The notes beneath the pieces are model-generated. The model was not told where the DNA came from. It saw only the letters and a list, made by a program, of their open reading frames with translations, and ran no database searches. The position numbers and the translations under genes are program-made. 64,000 nucleotides of DNA from Synechococcales cyanobacterium C42_A2020_086. Lineage in GTDB: Bacteria; Cyanobacteriota; Cyanobacteriia; Elainellales; Elainellaceae. The DNA lies in assembly GCA_015272325.1 (NCBI GenBank), contig JACYLU010000006.1:1-64000 (forward strand), read 5' to 3'. Of the stretch, positions 14,641 through 24,984 are shown piece by piece; the first letter of the stretch is position 1; the number at the start of each line of letters is the position of its first letter.

Positions 14641-17600
14641 CTACGGAGCAGGCGTCAGAACTTTCTCTTCTACCGCATTCGGATTCGCTTCCGGGCTGTC
14701 GGCTTCCGAGGGCGGCACCACCTGCCAGAACAGGGGCAGCACCTCAGACCAGCGAGCTAGAATCTGCTTGGCTTTGGGGCTGCCTGTGCGGTCAGCATGA
14801 AGTTGAATCAGCTCCTTGAGCTGCTGCTCTCCGGCGGGCGTCACCACTCGCTGCACCTTGACGATCTCCGGGTTCACTTTCGTCGGGAAGCTGCCGTCTT
14901 CGTCGAGGAAGTAGGCTAAGCCGCCGGTCATACCCGCCCCAACATTGCGTCCGGAACGACCCAGCACCACGATGACGCCGCCGGTCATGTATTCGCAGCA
15001 GTGATCGCCCGCGCCTTCAATCACGGCCTTGCCGAAAGAGTTGCGCACCGCGAAGCGTTCCCCCGCCTGACCGTTGGCAAACAAAGCGCCGCCGGTGGCT
15101 CCGTAGAGGCAGGTGTTGCCCACGATCACGTTCTCTGCCGGGTCGTAGGTGGCGCTGGCAAGGGGCTTGATCACAATCTCGCCGCCGTTCATGCCTTTGC
15201 CAACATAGTCGTTGGCTTCTCCCTCCAAATTGAGCGTCAAACCCGAGAGCAAAAATGCCCCAAAGCTTTGACCGGCGCTGCCCTGGAAGTTGAGAGTGAT
15301 GTGACCGCTGAAGCCGGTATCGCCATACTGCTTGGCAATCGCTCCAGCCACTCGCGCACCCACCGCACGATCGGTATTGACGACGCGGTAGGACTTAGTC
15401 AGGGACGTTTGTTCGCGAATGGCGGTCTGAATCTCGGGGTCCGCCAGAATCTCGTCATCGAGGACGGGTCCGTTGCTATGTACGGGTGCGTGCTCTAGCC
15501 AGCTTCGGTCGTTGCGGGTATCCGGCAGATTGATCAGGCAGTCTAGGTTAAGCGCCTGCGTCTTGGTGATTTGGACATCCTCGCGCACCTTCAGCAAATC
15601 GGCACGCCCGATGACATCCTTCAGCGAGCGATAGCCCAGCCGCGCCAGCAGCGAGCGTACTTCTTCCGCCACGAAGTAGAAGAAGTTGACCACATGCTCT
15701 GGGGTGCCCGTAAAGCGCTGCCGCAGTTTTTCCTGCTGGGTAGCCACCCCCACCGGGCAGTTGTTGGTGTGGCAAATCCGCGCCATGATGCAGCCTTCGG
15801 CAATCATCGACACCGAACCAAAGCCATACTCCTCAGCTCCCATCAGCGCCGCCATTAGGATATCCCAGCCGGTTTTCATACCGCCGTCGGCCCGCAGCAG
15901 CACCCGGTCGCGGAGCTGGTTTTCTATGAGGACCCGATGCACTTCGGTAACGCCTAGCTCCCAAGGGACACCCGCATGCTTGATCGAGCTGAGGGGAGAA
16001 GCACCCGTGCCGCCGTCGTGACCAGAGATCTGGATAATATCGGCATTGGCTTTAGCAACACCCGCCGCCACCGTGCCGATGCCAATCTCAGCGACCAGCT
16101 TCACCGACACCTTTGCCGCTGGGTTGATCTGGTGCAGATCAAAGATCAACTGCGCCAAATCTTCGATGGAGTAGATGTCGTGGTGAGGGGGTGGCGAAAT
16201 CAGCGTCACGCCGGGCTTCGAGCGCCGCAGCATCGCGATGTAGGGGCTGACTTTCTTGCCAGGAAGCTGACCCCCTTCACCGGGTTTGGCTCCCTGCGCT
16301 ATTTTGATTTCGAGCTGCTTGCCGCTCATCAGGTATTCTGGGGTGACACCAAAGCGACCAGACGCCACCTGTTTAATTGCCGAGCTGGCCGTGTCACCAT
16401 TGCGCAAACCCTTGAGGTGAGGGAATAGCTGCGATTGTCCACTGCTGTTGACGTCATCCAAAACGCGGAAGCGCACCGGATCTTCGCCGCCTTCTCCTGA
16501 GTTGGACTTACCGCCAATGCGGTTCATGGCAATTGCTAGGGTTTCATGAGCTTCCCGCGACAGCGACCCCAGCGACATGGCTCCGGTGCAAAAGCGCTGA
16601 ACGATCTCTTCCACTGGCTCTACCTCCTCGATCGGAATCGAAGGGCGATCGCTCTTGAAGTCGAGCAAATCGCGCAGCGCCGTCAGCGGCCGCTCCTCCA
16701 AGTATTTTTGATAGAGCTGGTAATGGTCGTAGCTCTTGTCGGCAACGGCTTTGTGCAGGTACTTCGCCATCTCGGGGCTGTTCATGTGGTATTCGCCGCC
16801 GGGCTTGTAGTTGAAGAAGCCGTAATTCTCCAGCTTTTTCACGGTTAGCTCCGGAAAGGCGCGGCGGTGGAACACCATGACTTCCTGCGCTAGCTCAGCC
16901 ACACTCAGCCCACCCATGCGGGAAGCCGTGCCCTTGAAGCCGAGGTGCAGCAGATCGGGACCGATTCCTAATGCCTCGAAAATCTGCGCTGCATGGTAGC
17001 TCGACAGCAGTGAAATTCCCATCTTCGAGAGGATCTTCAGCAGCCCCGCCTCGACGGCCTTACGGTAGTTGTACTGGGCACCGGTGAGGCTAATTTTCTC
17101 CAGCTTGCCGGTTTCCATCTGCTTTTGGGCTTTAGCGCTCGACCACCACTGGCGCACGGTTTCCCAGGCTAGGTAAGGACTAACTGCGCTGGCTCCATAG
17201 CCAATCAGGCAAGCAAAGTGATGGGTGCTCCAGCACTGAGCTGTATCGACGATCAGCGAGGCTTTCATCCGTAGCCCTTGCCGAATCAGATGGTGGTGCA
17301 CTGCCCCCACTGCCAGCAGGGGAGGAATGTAGCTGTAGTCGGCGCTAAGCTGCGTTGGTTCACCCGACAAGCCGATGCGGTCGCTGAGGATCAGAATTTT
17401 CTTGCCGTTGCGCACCGCTGCCGTTGCCGCCTGACAAAGAGCAGTCACTGCCCGCTGCAACCCCTGGGGTCCATCGGCAATCCGGAACAGCGTCGATAGA
17501 TCGGCCGTAGCAAACTCCGACTGGCGGATTTGAGCGAGGTCGGCATCGTTGAGAACGGGGGTTTCTAGCTTCAGCAGGTGGGCTGCCTCAGGGTTTACCT

Positions 17601-19281
17601 CCAGCAAATTGCCCCGCTCGCCGAGCTGCATCGACAGCGACATGACCAGGCTTTCCCGCAGCGGGTCGATTGGCGGGTTCGTCACCTGAGCAAACCGCTG
17701 TTTGAAGTAGTCATAGAGCAGCCGCGGTTTATCCGACAGCACCGCCAGCGGAATGTCATCGCCCATGCAGAAGGTTGGCTCCTTGCCTTGGGATGCCATC
17801 TCTTCAATGATCATTTCCACATCTTCGGTGGTGTAGCCGAAGGCAGTCTGCTGGCGCAGCAGCGTGCTGGCATCAAGCTCTGTGGCTTCGGGGAAGGGCT
17901 GCGGCTGTAGAGTTTGCCGGTTCTTCAGCCATTCGCCATAGGGGTGTTGGTGGGCCACCCGCTGCTTGATCTGCCAGTTTTGCAGAACTTCATGGTGTTC
18001 CAGATCCACCGCGATTGCCTGTCCAGGACCGAGTCGCCCCTTCTCCACAATGTCTGCCTCGGGGAGGTCTACAACGCCCGCCTCAGACGCCACAACAACC
18101 AACCCGTCACGAGTAATGCTGTAGCGAGCCGGACGTAAGCCATTGCGGTCGAGCGTTGCTCCTACAATTTTGCCGTCGCTGAAAGCTAGCAGAGCCGGAC
18201 CGTCCCACGGTTCTTGAATGCCGCTGTAGTATTCGTAGAAGTCGGTAATTTCAGGATAGTTTGTCAGATCCGGCTGATTCTGGTACGCTTCGGGCACCAT
18301 GATCATCACCGCTTCCAGTGGGCTACGTCCCGACTGCACCAGCAGTTCCAGAACGTTATCCAGGTTCGCCGAGTCGCTCTTTTCCGGATCGACGGTGGGC
18401 TTCAAGTCATCCAAACAGGTCTCCCAGTAGGGATGAGCCAGCTCAGCTTCCCGCGCCATCATCCAGTTGATGTTGCCCAAGAGCGTGTTGATCTCGCCGT
18501 TGTGTCCCAAGATTCGCATCGGCTGGGCTAGGGGCCATTTGGGCATCGTGTTGGTGCTGAAGCGGCGGTGATATACGGCAAAGGAGCTGCGATAGAGGGG
18601 GTTGGTGAGATCGGTGTAGAAGCTGCCCAGCACTTCTGAGCGCACCATGCCCTTGTAGACAATCGTGCGGTGCGAGAATGAGCAAATGTAGAGATCTTGC
18701 AGCTCCGGCGTTTCTGGAATGGCCGTCATTACCAAGCGCTGAATCCGCTTGCGAGCAATGTATAAACTGCGCTCTAGCTCGTCCGCCGGCAGGGTCGCCT
18801 GTACTAACAACTGCTCAATCTGAGGCTGATTGTCTCGGGCTTGGATGCCTAGGACCTCTGGGCGAACCGGCACGACCCGCCAGCCTAGCACCTTCAGACC
18901 AATCTCGGTGACAATCTGCTCGCAGATCTGACGAGCTGTTGCGGCTGCAGTAGCTGAGGACGGCAAAAAGACCATAGCGACGCCAATCTGCTCAACCGAA
19001 GGCACAGCAATGCTCTGAGCATCGAGCCATTCAATCAATAAGTCCCAGGGAAGAGCAGTCATCAGCCCCGAACCGTCGCCGGAATCCTGGTCAGCACTGC
19101 ACCCGCCGCGATGTTCCATACAGGAGGCAGCTGTCAGCGCTTTCAGCACTAGATCATGACTGGCACGCCCGTACTGATCGGCAATGAAGCCGACGCCACA
19201 GGCATCTCGCTCCTCGACCAACCACGGTTGACCCACGTACCCAACTTCTGATCCCTGATTGTTCCAATATGCTTGACTCAC
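14641..19281 (-). CDS. gltS: Glutamate synthase large subunit, probably ferredoxin-dependent
   Basis: Transfers the amide nitrogen of glutamine to 2-oxoglutarate, giving two glutamates. 1546 residues. Cys28 in RDACGVGF is the glutaminase nucleophile exposed after removal of a 27-residue propeptide. The amidotransferase domain is followed by the central domain, the FMN synthase domain (about 800-1200, [18 protein letters not shown]), the 3Fe-4S cysteines in [15 protein letters not shown], and the C-terminal GxGxG beta-helix (GGEIVIKP ... [22 protein letters not shown]). No small subunit gltD is adjacent, and cyanobacteria usually have the ferredoxin enzyme, so gltS (glsF) is preferred over gltB. 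The ferredoxin loop was not checked by alignment. A terminator lies downstream. Confidence 0.93.
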   Translation of the reverse strand: MSQAYWNNQGSEVGYVGQPWLVEERDACGVGFIADQYGRASHDLVLKALTAASCMEHRGGCSADQDSGDGSGLMTALPWDLLIEWLDAQSIAVPSVEQIGVAMVFLPSSATAAATARQICEQIVTEIGLKVLGWRVVPVRPEVLGIQARDNQPQIEQLLVQATLPADELERSLYIARKRIQRLVMTAIPETPELQDLYICSFSHRTIVYKGMVRSEVLGSFYTDLTNPLYRSSFAVYHRRFSTNTMPKWPLAQPMRILGHNGEINTLLGNINWMMAREAELAHPYWETCLDDLKPTVDPEKSDSANLDNVLELLVQSGRSPLEAVMIMVPEAYQNQPDLTNYPEITDFYEYYSGIQEPWDGPALLAFSDGKIVGATLDRNGLRPARYSITRDGLVVVASEAGVVDLPEADIVEKGRLGPGQAIAVDLEHHEVLQNWQIKQRVAHQHPYGEWLKNRQTLQPQPFPEATELDASTLLRQQTAFGYTTEDVEMIIEEMASQGKEPTFCMGDDIPLAVLSDKPRLLYDYFKQRFAQVTNPPIDPLRESLVMSLSMQLGERGNLLEVNPEAAHLLKLETPVLNDADLAQIRQSEFATADLSTLFRIADGPQGLQRAVTALCQAATAAVRNGKKILILSDRIGLSGEPTQLSADYSYIPPLLAVGAVHHHLIRQGLRMKASLIVDTAQCWSTHHFACLIGYGASAVSPYLAWETVRQWWSSAKAQKQMETGKLEKISLTGAQYNYRKAVEAGLLKILSKMGISLLSSYHAAQIFEALGIGPDLLHLGFKGTASRMGGLSVAELAQEVMVFHRRAFPELTVKKLENYGFFNYKPGGEYHMNSPEMAKYLHKAVADKSYDHYQLYQKYLEERPLTALRDLLDFKSDRPSIPIEEVEPVEEIVQRFCTGAMSLGSLSREAHETLAIAMNRIGGKSNSGEGGEDPVRFRVLDDVNSSGQSQLFPHLKGLRNGDTASSAIKQVASGRFGVTPEYLMSGKQLEIKIAQGAKPGEGGQLPGKKVSPYIAMLRRSKPGVTLISPPPHHDIYSIEDLAQLIFDLHQINPAAKVSVKLVAEIGIGTVAAGVAKANADIIQISGHDGGTGASPLSSIKHAGVPWELGVTEVHRVLIENQLRDRVLLRADGGMKTGWDILMAALMGAEEYGFGSVSMIAEGCIMARICHTNNCPVGVATQQEKLRQRFTGTPEHVVNFFYFVAEEVRSLLARLGYRSLKDVIGRADLLKVREDVQITKTQALNLDCLINLPDTRNDRSWLEHAPVHSNGPVLDDEILADPEIQTAIREQTSLTKSYRVVNTDRAVGARVAGAIAKQYGDTGFSGHITLNFQGSAGQSFGAFLLSGLTLNLEGEANDYVGKGMNGGEIVIKPLASATYDPAENVIVGNTCLYGATGGALFANGQAGERFAVRNSFGKAVIEGAGDHCCEYMTGGVIVVLGRSGRNVGAGMTGGLAYFLDEDGSFPTKVNPEIVKVQRVVTPAGEQQLKELIQLHADRTGSPKAKQILARWSEVLPLFWQVVPPSEADSPEANPNAVEEKVLTPAP

Positions 19282-19344
19282 GCTTTTAGTACCCCCATGA
19301 GGTGATGAAATTCGCTGACGCTAATCACTCAAACTGCAAAAATA

Positions 19345-19368
19345 ACTTGGCACTCAACTTGGCACTCA
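19345..19368. repeat. 12-bp perfect tandem duplication
   Basis: ACTTGGCACTCA occurs twice head to tail, about 65-90 nt upstream of the gltS start codon. Confidence 0.9.
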
Positions 19369-19630
19369 CGGCATTTCGGGATGGCTCAGTTTAACCGCAC
19401 ACCGGCTTTTGTTCTGTAACTGAGCGTTCTGTAACTCAAGGTTATTCAAGAACACTCAGAAACCACCCACTTTTCCTCACTATTCGCAAGGTCACCTTTA
19501 CCCTGAGTTGCCATAGAACTGCCCTACAATCAACCCCTAGCCCCGAGTTCATCGCTTCTCGCCGACTAGGGCTTCCCCGACCTCACATCAGGCGCAGCAG
19601 GATTTCCTGACCTATCCCAAACGTATTAAA

Positions 19631-19646
19631 TGTATCATTTGATACA
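19631..19646. promoter_or_regulatory. Operator-like palindrome TGTATCA-TT-TGATACA
   Basis: Perfect 7-bp arms around two T, typical in size and symmetry of a binding site for a dimeric repressor or activator. It lies about 350 nt upstream of gltS and 730 nt upstream of the next plus-strand gene, so its target is unclear; it may serve an unrecognised transcript in this gap. Confidence 0.5.
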
Positions 19647-20270
19647 CAGCCTTGAACTTACTCGGAAGCGTTTCGCGCTTCAGGGTCAAGCCGAACACTA
19701 GGCTTAACGTTGCTTTCCTTAAGGGATAGAGTAAAAATCTTATAAAAACTACATCCCCTTGGCAATCCCCACGGGGCATAAAGACTTGAGCTACTCTGAC
19801 GGCTCTTTACAGCACTACTCCACAGCACCAGCTATACCTTGCTGCAGAGCAGCCTGATCTCATTCTAATGGAATGGTATGTCAGTAATGATTTGTCAGGG
19901 TTGAATGATGATACGGTTAATCACTAGTCCAGCCTAGACGCAGGATTCAGATCACCGAGGCGAAGTGGTGCAGCCTCTTGGCTCTAAGGCAGCTGCCTAT
20001 GATTTCAAGGTTACATCGGTTTCTAGAGTAACCCTCTCTTGAGGCTGCAGTCTCGCCCAAGGGGTCTGGCTTCAGATTCAGTTAGAAAACGGTATCCGGT
20101 TTGTCAAGACTTGATAAAGGGCAAATCCTGCTGCGGTCGAATTGACAACATTTTGTGAATACTGATCCGTTATTGACCTCGAAGTAGGGAATTCTAAAGA
20201 GTGGAGATTCGGCTCCCGGTCTCCCTTGGTTCAGAACCCACTGATTCAGGACTCAATTGCCTAGTTGCAC

Positions 20271-20312
20271 AGTCAACTGCATAGTCAACTGCATAGTCAA
20301 CTGCATGGTCAA
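20271..20312. repeat. 12-bp tandem repeat, three and a half copies
   Basis: AGTCAACTGCAT is repeated at 20271, 20283 and 20295, then starts a fourth time with one change. It lies about 70 nt upstream of the next gene. Confidence 0.9.
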
Positions 20313-20378
20313 CAGCTCTGGGAATCGCTGCGCTTCAGCCCGATTCACGGGTCTTCTTGATCCTGCTGAGTTGGGCGA

Positions 20379-22331
20379 TTGCTATACTCACTTCCTGCGT
20401 CCACCACTCACACACTGCCTCTAACGGATATTGTGACTAGAGCTAGAATCCGGCGACAGCGTCGCTTACGGCACCGTCGCTTTCAACGCACATACCTTCC
20501 CCACTCTTCGCCGACCAGCCGACTGAGAGTGCTTCTTCTATCGCCCCTGTTGGTGATTGCCCTATCCTTAATGATTAGCAAACAGCAAGGCATCGCCGAA
20601 CCCTTCCAACCCAGCCTGACTCAGTTGGCGGTTCAAAGCCCAGCTTGGGTACCAACGATTGCCCAGGCTTCGGTTCCGATTCAACTCACTCGCCAAGGCG
20701 GACAGATTATCCTCAACGGTCGGTCGCTAAATGCCCCTTGGAGCCAGCGACGGCAGCAAATTGGCATTGCCGATGCCGGACTGATGCAGGCAATGGGCGT
20801 AGAACTGCTCAGCAGCAGTGATGTTACCCAGCAGCCGGTCAAGTGGTTCTCCGATCAACAGGTGACGCCAATCAACTTGGCAACTTGGCTGACTGGGCAG
20901 TACCGCTACCTCGATATCACTGAGTTGGCAGCTCGCTTTGGCTGGCAGGTCACTCTCCAAGGCAGTACGCTGCAAATCACGACGCCTGCAGCGCGAGTTA
21001 CGGCTGTTCGCCAAGGTCCTCAAACCTGGGGTGATCGGATTGTGCTGGACCTCGACCGTGCGGCTCCTTGGCAGGTCAATGAGGAGCGGGGAGAAGCGGT
21101 GATTACTCTCGATGCTCAAATTGCTCCTGAAGTTCTGCGCAGCTTTCGGTCTCGTCCTGGCAGTCACCTCACCGGAGTCAAGCTGGAGGCTCGCGGCAAT
21201 CAAACCCTGCTACGGGTCAGTTATCCGGGTGGGCTGCGCCCGCATGTTTGGTCGTTAACGAATCCCAACCGCCTGCTGATTGACCTGCGTCCCGATTATC
21301 TAGTCGAGCGAGACATTCGCTGGGCGCCTGGCATTCGCTGGAAGCAGCAGATCGTGGCGATTCGCTCTGGGCGTTTCCCGGTGGTGTCGCTGGAAATTGA
21401 TCCGCGCCAACCGGGCGTCTCCCTCAAGCCGATTCTGAGTAATCCGTCGAGTTTGGTAGGAACGGCACCGCTGCTGACTACAGCCCAGCGAACTCAGGTT
21501 GCAGCCGCTATCAATGGTGGGTTTTTCAACCGCAACAACCAGCTTCCTCTAGGCGCAATCCGCCGCGACAATCGCTGGTTCTCAGGCCCAATCCTGAACC
21601 GCGGTGCCATCGCCTGGAATGATGCCGGAGAGGTCAAGGTCGAGCGACTGAGCCTGCAAGAAACGGTTGTTACGTCGAACGGTCAGCGCTTTGCGATGCA
21701 GTCTACGAATAGCGGCTTTGTGGGGGCTGGTGTCGCCCGCTATACGCCGGAATGGGGTGCTCGCTATACACCCATTATCGAGAACGAAATCCTGGTAACC
21801 GTCCAGAACAACACAGTGGTTCAACAGCAGCAGGCGTCCGGGCAAACGACGGCTATCCCTGCCGATGGCTATCTGCTGGTAATTCGAGCAGACCGCACTG
21901 CGGCCAATGCCTTTCAGCCCGGTACAACGGTGCAAGTTGAGGCGGCAACGCTACCCCCTGAGTTTAGCGGCTACGCGGAAATTGTGGGTGCTGGACCGCT
22001 GCTGGTGCAGAATCGGCAAATTGTGCTGAATCCCGAGTCAGAGCGGTTTTCCACCAACTTCATTCAGGAGGCAGCTCCTCGGAGCGTCATCAGTTCGACG
22101 GCAGCGGGTACGCTAATGTTGACCACCGTCCACAATCGGGTCAATGGTGCCGGCCCAACGCTGAATGAAATTGCCCAAATTATGCAGCAATTGGGAAGCG
22201 TCAATGCCCTAAATCTGGATGGCGGCAGCTCAACAACGCTCTACTTGGGCGGGCAACTGCTGGATCGTGCCCCTGCCACAGCCGCTCGAGTCCACAACGG
22301 CATTGGGGTGTTTATCCAACCGAGCCTTTAG
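20379..22331 (+). CDS. Phosphodiester glycosidase (NAGPA)-domain exported protein
   Basis: About 650 residues. A very basic N-terminus and one hydrophobic helix (about 50-64) act as signal or anchor. Residues ~95-310 hold copper-amine-oxidase-N/AMIN-like beta modules (LNGRSLNAPWSQRRQQIGIADAGLMQAMGVEL). The C-terminal ~300 residues carry the NAGPA/DUF2233 motifs AAINGGFFN and ALNLDGGSSTTLYLGG. Such proteins are linked to exopolysaccharide or phosphoglycan processing at the cell surface. The start is unsure: TTG at 20379 and GTG at 20433 both lack a good ribosome site. Confidence 0.85.
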   Translation: MLYSLPASTTHTLPLTDIVTRARIRRQRRLRHRRFQRTYLPHSSPTSRLRVLLLSPLLVIALSLMISKQQGIAEPFQPSLTQLAVQSPAWVPTIAQASVPIQLTRQGGQIILNGRSLNAPWSQRRQQIGIADAGLMQAMGVELLSSSDVTQQPVKWFSDQQVTPINLATWLTGQYRYLDITELAARFGWQVTLQGSTLQITTPAARVTAVRQGPQTWGDRIVLDLDRAAPWQVNEERGEAVITLDAQIAPEVLRSFRSRPGSHLTGVKLEARGNQTLLRVSYPGGLRPHVWSLTNPNRLLIDLRPDYLVERDIRWAPGIRWKQQIVAIRSGRFPVVSLEIDPRQPGVSLKPILSNPSSLVGTAPLLTTAQRTQVAAAINGGFFNRNNQLPLGAIRRDNRWFSGPILNRGAIAWNDAGEVKVERLSLQETVVTSNGQRFAMQSTNSGFVGAGVARYTPEWGARYTPIIENEILVTVQNNTVVQQQQASGQTTAIPADGYLLVIRADRTAANAFQPGTTVQVEAATLPPEFSGYAEIVGAGPLLVQNRQIVLNPESERFSTNFIQEAAPRSVISSTAAGTLMLTTVHNRVNGAGPTLNEIAQIMQQLGSVNALNLDGGSSTTLYLGGQLLDRAPATAARVHNGIGVFIQPSL

Positions 22332-22396
22332 AACGTTTCATCTCTATCTTTAGAACGTTTCATCTCTACATACCGCTATATCGCTATATCGCTATA
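22327..22396. repeat. 22-bp duplication followed by an 8-bp triplet repeat
   Basis: A 22-bp unit containing TTTAGAACGTTTCATCTCTA is present at 22327 and 22349, the first copy containing the stop codon of the gene before. Immediately after, CGCTATAT-type 8-mers occur three times (22373-22396). The rest of the gap to 22715 holds nothing I recognise beyond the ribosome site of the next gene. Confidence 0.85.
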
Positions 22397-22715
22397 TTGA
22401 GTTGCGTCCATCCTGTCCGACGCGAAGGTGAAGCTAACTTGAACAGCCTCTGCGGCATATGAAGAGTGGATGTAAATTAAGGCGATCGGCGCGGATCACG
22501 CACCCACCATCAGGAACATTCTGTTATGGTTTACATCGGGTTCCTCGATGCGTTCCATTACCTGAGTCTCAGGGCATGTCCGAGTAAAGATCCCCATTCT
22601 CAGCAGCGGTCTCGACTGCTGCATCAGCGCGGAACGGATCACAGCCAATCCTGATCGCCCTGAGGAGAATGATGGTCTAGCAATTATCTCAACGAGTCTT
22701 AAGGAGAAGATTATC

Positions 22716-23138
22716 GTGGCTCAACCCAAAGAAAAAGCCCAACCCGCTGCTTTGGCTCTGACGAGTCCTGTTGTTCCCTTGGGAGTTGCAGCAACTGAGC
22801 TTCGCCCCTGGGGGTCCTTCACGGTGCTGGAAGAAGGGCAGGGATACAAAATCAAGCGAATCGAAGTTAAACCGGGGCATCGCCTGAGTTTACAGATGCA
22901 TCACCACCGCAGCGAGCATTGGATCGTCGTCTCGGGTACGGCGAAAGTTGTCTGCGGCGAGGAAGAAAAGCTGCTGTTCTGCAACCAGTCTACCTACGTG
23001 CCTGCCTGCACGCGCCATCGGCTGGAGAACCCGGGTGTGATTCCCTTGGTGTTGATTGAAGTGCAAAACGGCGAATATCTGGGCGAGGATGATATCGTTC
23101 GCTACCAGGATGACTACGCTCGCCATGAATCTAAGTAA
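22716..23138 (+). CDS. Cupin, mannose-6-phosphate isomerase type II C-terminal domain
   Basis: 140-residue single cupin. Metal-binding motif 1 is HRLSLQMHHHRSEHWIVVSG and motif 2 lies around PACTRHRLENPG; RPWGSFTVLEEG is the entry typical of the isomerase half of GMP/PMI enzymes. It would interconvert mannose and fructose 6-phosphates, or act as a stand-alone sugar-phosphate cupin, for GDP-sugar and polysaccharide supply. GTG start, with AAGGAG nine nt upstream. A strong terminator follows. Confidence 0.9.
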   Translation: MAQPKEKAQPAALALTSPVVPLGVAATELRPWGSFTVLEEGQGYKIKRIEVKPGHRLSLQMHHHRSEHWIVVSGTAKVVCGEEEKLLFCNQSTYVPACTRHRLENPGVIPLVLIEVQNGEYLGEDDIVRYQDDYARHESK

Positions 23139-23163
23139 TTCACTCCGAGTGGTTTCCTAGACA

Positions 23164-23226
23164 CTCCTACAGGCTCCTACAGTAACCCAAGTCTGTTCTG
23201 AGGACTGCTGAGAAGACTGCTGAGAA
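23164..23226. repeat. Two tandem duplications (10 bp and 12 bp)
   Basis: CTCCTACAGG/T occurs at 23164 and 23174 and GACTGCTGAGAA at 23203 and 23215, all within the leader of the terminator after the cupin gene. Confidence 0.85.
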
Positions 23227-23240
23227 CACGATGAACGCAG

Positions 23241-23267
23241 AGAGGGGGGATGACTTCCCCTCTTTTT
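23241..23267 (+). terminator. Rho-independent terminator after the cupin gene
   Basis: AGAGGGG pairs with CCCCTCT across 9 nt and runs into TTTTT. Correct orientation and place for the cupin gene. Confidence 0.85.
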
Positions 23268-23422
23268 GCTGTCGAGGTGGTGCCGCCAGAAGGGCTGAAA
23301 ACACTATAAGATAGGCAAAAAGCTAGGCAAGATAGCTAAGATAGCCATGGGAATGACCGTGCGAGTCGTCTTTGCCTACCCCGTATACTTCTGTGCAGGT
23401 TAATTTTCCTATTGCTTTCACG

Positions 23423-23782
23423 ATGATTCATCTCAGCCCAGCAGCCATTGGAGAAGTAAACCGGCGTCGGTCCAAATTTTCTCCTGCACCGATGTTGTTT
23501 CGCGTGAGCGTGCAGCGGGGAGGATGTGCCGATCTGTACTACATCCTCGATCTGGTTGAAGCGGCTTCTCCTGAGGATCGTGTTTTAGACTGCGATGGCG
23601 TGCCGGTTGTTGTGGATGCCCAAAGCTGGCCCTACCTAGATGGGCTAACCCTTGATTATTCGGAAGATTTGATGGGCGGTGGCTTCCGCTTTCATAATCC
23701 CAATGCCAGCAGCAGTTGCGGCTGTGGTAATTCCTTTTCGATTACTGCTCCTTCGATTACTGCTCCAGCTCAGCCCAACTAA
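23423..23782 (+). CDS. A-type iron-sulfur carrier (IscA/SufA/HesB family)
   Basis: 119 residues from the ATG at 23423 (MIHLSPAAIGEV). The three conserved cysteines fall at 35 (RGGCADL), 99 and 101 (SCGCGNSF), the same numbers as in E. coli IscA. It should bind iron or a [2Fe-2S] cluster and pass it to target proteins. A short Ser/Thr/Pro tail with ITAPSITAP duplication follows the last cysteine. An earlier TTG at 23372 gives an atypical extension. No other isc/suf gene is near. Confidence 0.92.
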   Translation: MIHLSPAAIGEVNRRRSKFSPAPMLFRVSVQRGGCADLYYILDLVEAASPEDRVLDCDGVPVVVDAQSWPYLDGLTLDYSEDLMGGGFRFHNPNASSSCGCGNSFSITAPSITAPAQPN

Positions 23783-23869
23783 CGCTTGCTGCTTCTAGCT
23801 GATGGATATTCGCCGTAGCGATTTCCTGACCTCCCAATTGCTCCCCATTCCCCCTCTCCTGAACCGTTC

Positions 23870-24967
23870 ATGCCCGATGCCTTCTTGCTGAGTCGAGTCT
23901 TGCTGCAATTTCAGGGCGGCACAGACGCCCATTTGCATAATCTGTCGGCTGCCGCCTTCACGCCCGATGGTAACCTCTGGCTAGGAGCCGATGAAATGAC
24001 CCTCCAAGGAGGTGAAGAAGTCAACACCATCGAACGGCTCTCGCCGCTGCAGCCGGGAGTGTATGGCAACCATCATGCTTTTGCCCTGCGGGAGTTTCTC
24101 GACCTAGAGGACAGCGTCGGCGAAATTGATATTGAAGGTCTGGATGTGGTCGATTCCTACCTATGGTTGACCGGGTCCCACAGCAGTAAGCGAAAAAAGC
24201 CTAAGGGCAAGGAGGTCACCAAAGACATTCAGCGCTTAGCCACCGTGGAAACCGATGGCAACCGCTACTGGATTGCTCGCATCCCGGTTGTAGAGGGACA
24301 GCTTTACCGCAGCTGTTCTGATCCACATGATCCCAGCCGTGTACTGACTGCTGCCTGTTTGCGTCGGACCCTGCTAGGGAATGAACTCACTGAAGCCTTG
24401 CAAGACGATCCGCATTTAGGTCCTTATTTTGCCAGCAGCTTGCCGAGCAAAGAAAATGGCTTTGATATCGAAGGGTTAGCCGTCCACGGCAATCGTCTGT
24501 TTCTGGGACTGCGCGGGCCGGTGCTGCGGGGCTGGGCAATGCTGCTGGAACTGGAACTCGCAGACGCAGATACAGGGGAACTCAAACTACAAGCTATTGG
24601 GGAACAGGGCCGCCGCTACAAAAAGTATTTCCTCAACCTTGATGGATTGGGTGTGCGGGAGCTGTGCTTCCAAGACGAAGACCTGCTGATTTTGGCGGGT
24701 CCGACGATGGATTTGGCTGGCTCGCTGCGCGTCTACCGGTTGCAGCGGGCAATGCAGTATGGCAGCGATGCGATCTGCGCTCAAGAGACGGGCGAGTTAG
24801 ACCTGGTGTTCGATCTACCTTTTTCCCGCGAAGGCGACAAAGCGGAAGGCATGGCCCTGTTTTCCTGCTTGGGTGAGCCGGCTCTGTTTATCGCCTATGA
24901 TTCTCCAGCGGCTCAACGGCGAGTTAGCGATACCTCTATTCTGATGGATGCCTTTCGATTGACTTGA
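23870..24967 (+). CDS. DUF3616 beta-propeller-like protein
   Basis: 365 residues, no signal peptide. Repeated beta-strand motifs (LSAAAFTPDGNLWLGADE, FDIEGLAVHGNRLFLGLRGPVLRG, YKKYFLNLDGLGVREL, KAEGMALF) match DUF3616, a propeller-like family of unknown function found in cyanobacteria and proteobacteria. It follows the Fe-S carrier by 87 nt on the same strand. ATG start taken; no strong ribosome site. Confidence 0.85.
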   Translation: MPDAFLLSRVLLQFQGGTDAHLHNLSAAAFTPDGNLWLGADEMTLQGGEEVNTIERLSPLQPGVYGNHHAFALREFLDLEDSVGEIDIEGLDVVDSYLWLTGSHSSKRKKPKGKEVTKDIQRLATVETDGNRYWIARIPVVEGQLYRSCSDPHDPSRVLTAACLRRTLLGNELTEALQDDPHLGPYFASSLPSKENGFDIEGLAVHGNRLFLGLRGPVLRGWAMLLELELADADTGELKLQAIGEQGRRYKKYFLNLDGLGVRELCFQDEDLLILAGPTMDLAGSLRVYRLQRAMQYGSDAICAQETGELDLVFDLPFSREGDKAEGMALFSCLGEPALFIAYDSPAAQRRVSDTSILMDAFRLT

Positions 24968-24984
24968 AAGACTAAATTGGCGCG

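Larger units (their letters stand above)
19282..20378. other. 1.1 kb gene-free divergent region
   Basis: No open frame of note on either strand and no recognised RNA. It holds an exact 12-bp tandem duplication (19345-19368), an 11-bp repeat with period 15 (GTTCTGTAACT at 19411 and 19426), the 5-prime half of the dispersed motif (19361-19378), a strong palindrome (19631-19646), GGTTAC/GTAACC arms (20009-20014, 20028-20033), and a 12-bp triple repeat (20271-20312). I saw no clear NtcA box (GTA-N8-TAC) and no glutamine riboswitch before gltS. An unannotated RNA is possible. Confidence 0.6.

Noticed and set aside
14585-18911. Many plus-strand open frames across glutamate synthase
   Set aside because: They are antisense to a fully conserved gene, overlap one another, and have no recognisable domains.
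19282-19640. NtcA site or glutamine riboswitch before gltS
   Set aside because: No GTA-N8-TAC with a suitable -10 box and no riboswitch core sequence could be found by reading.
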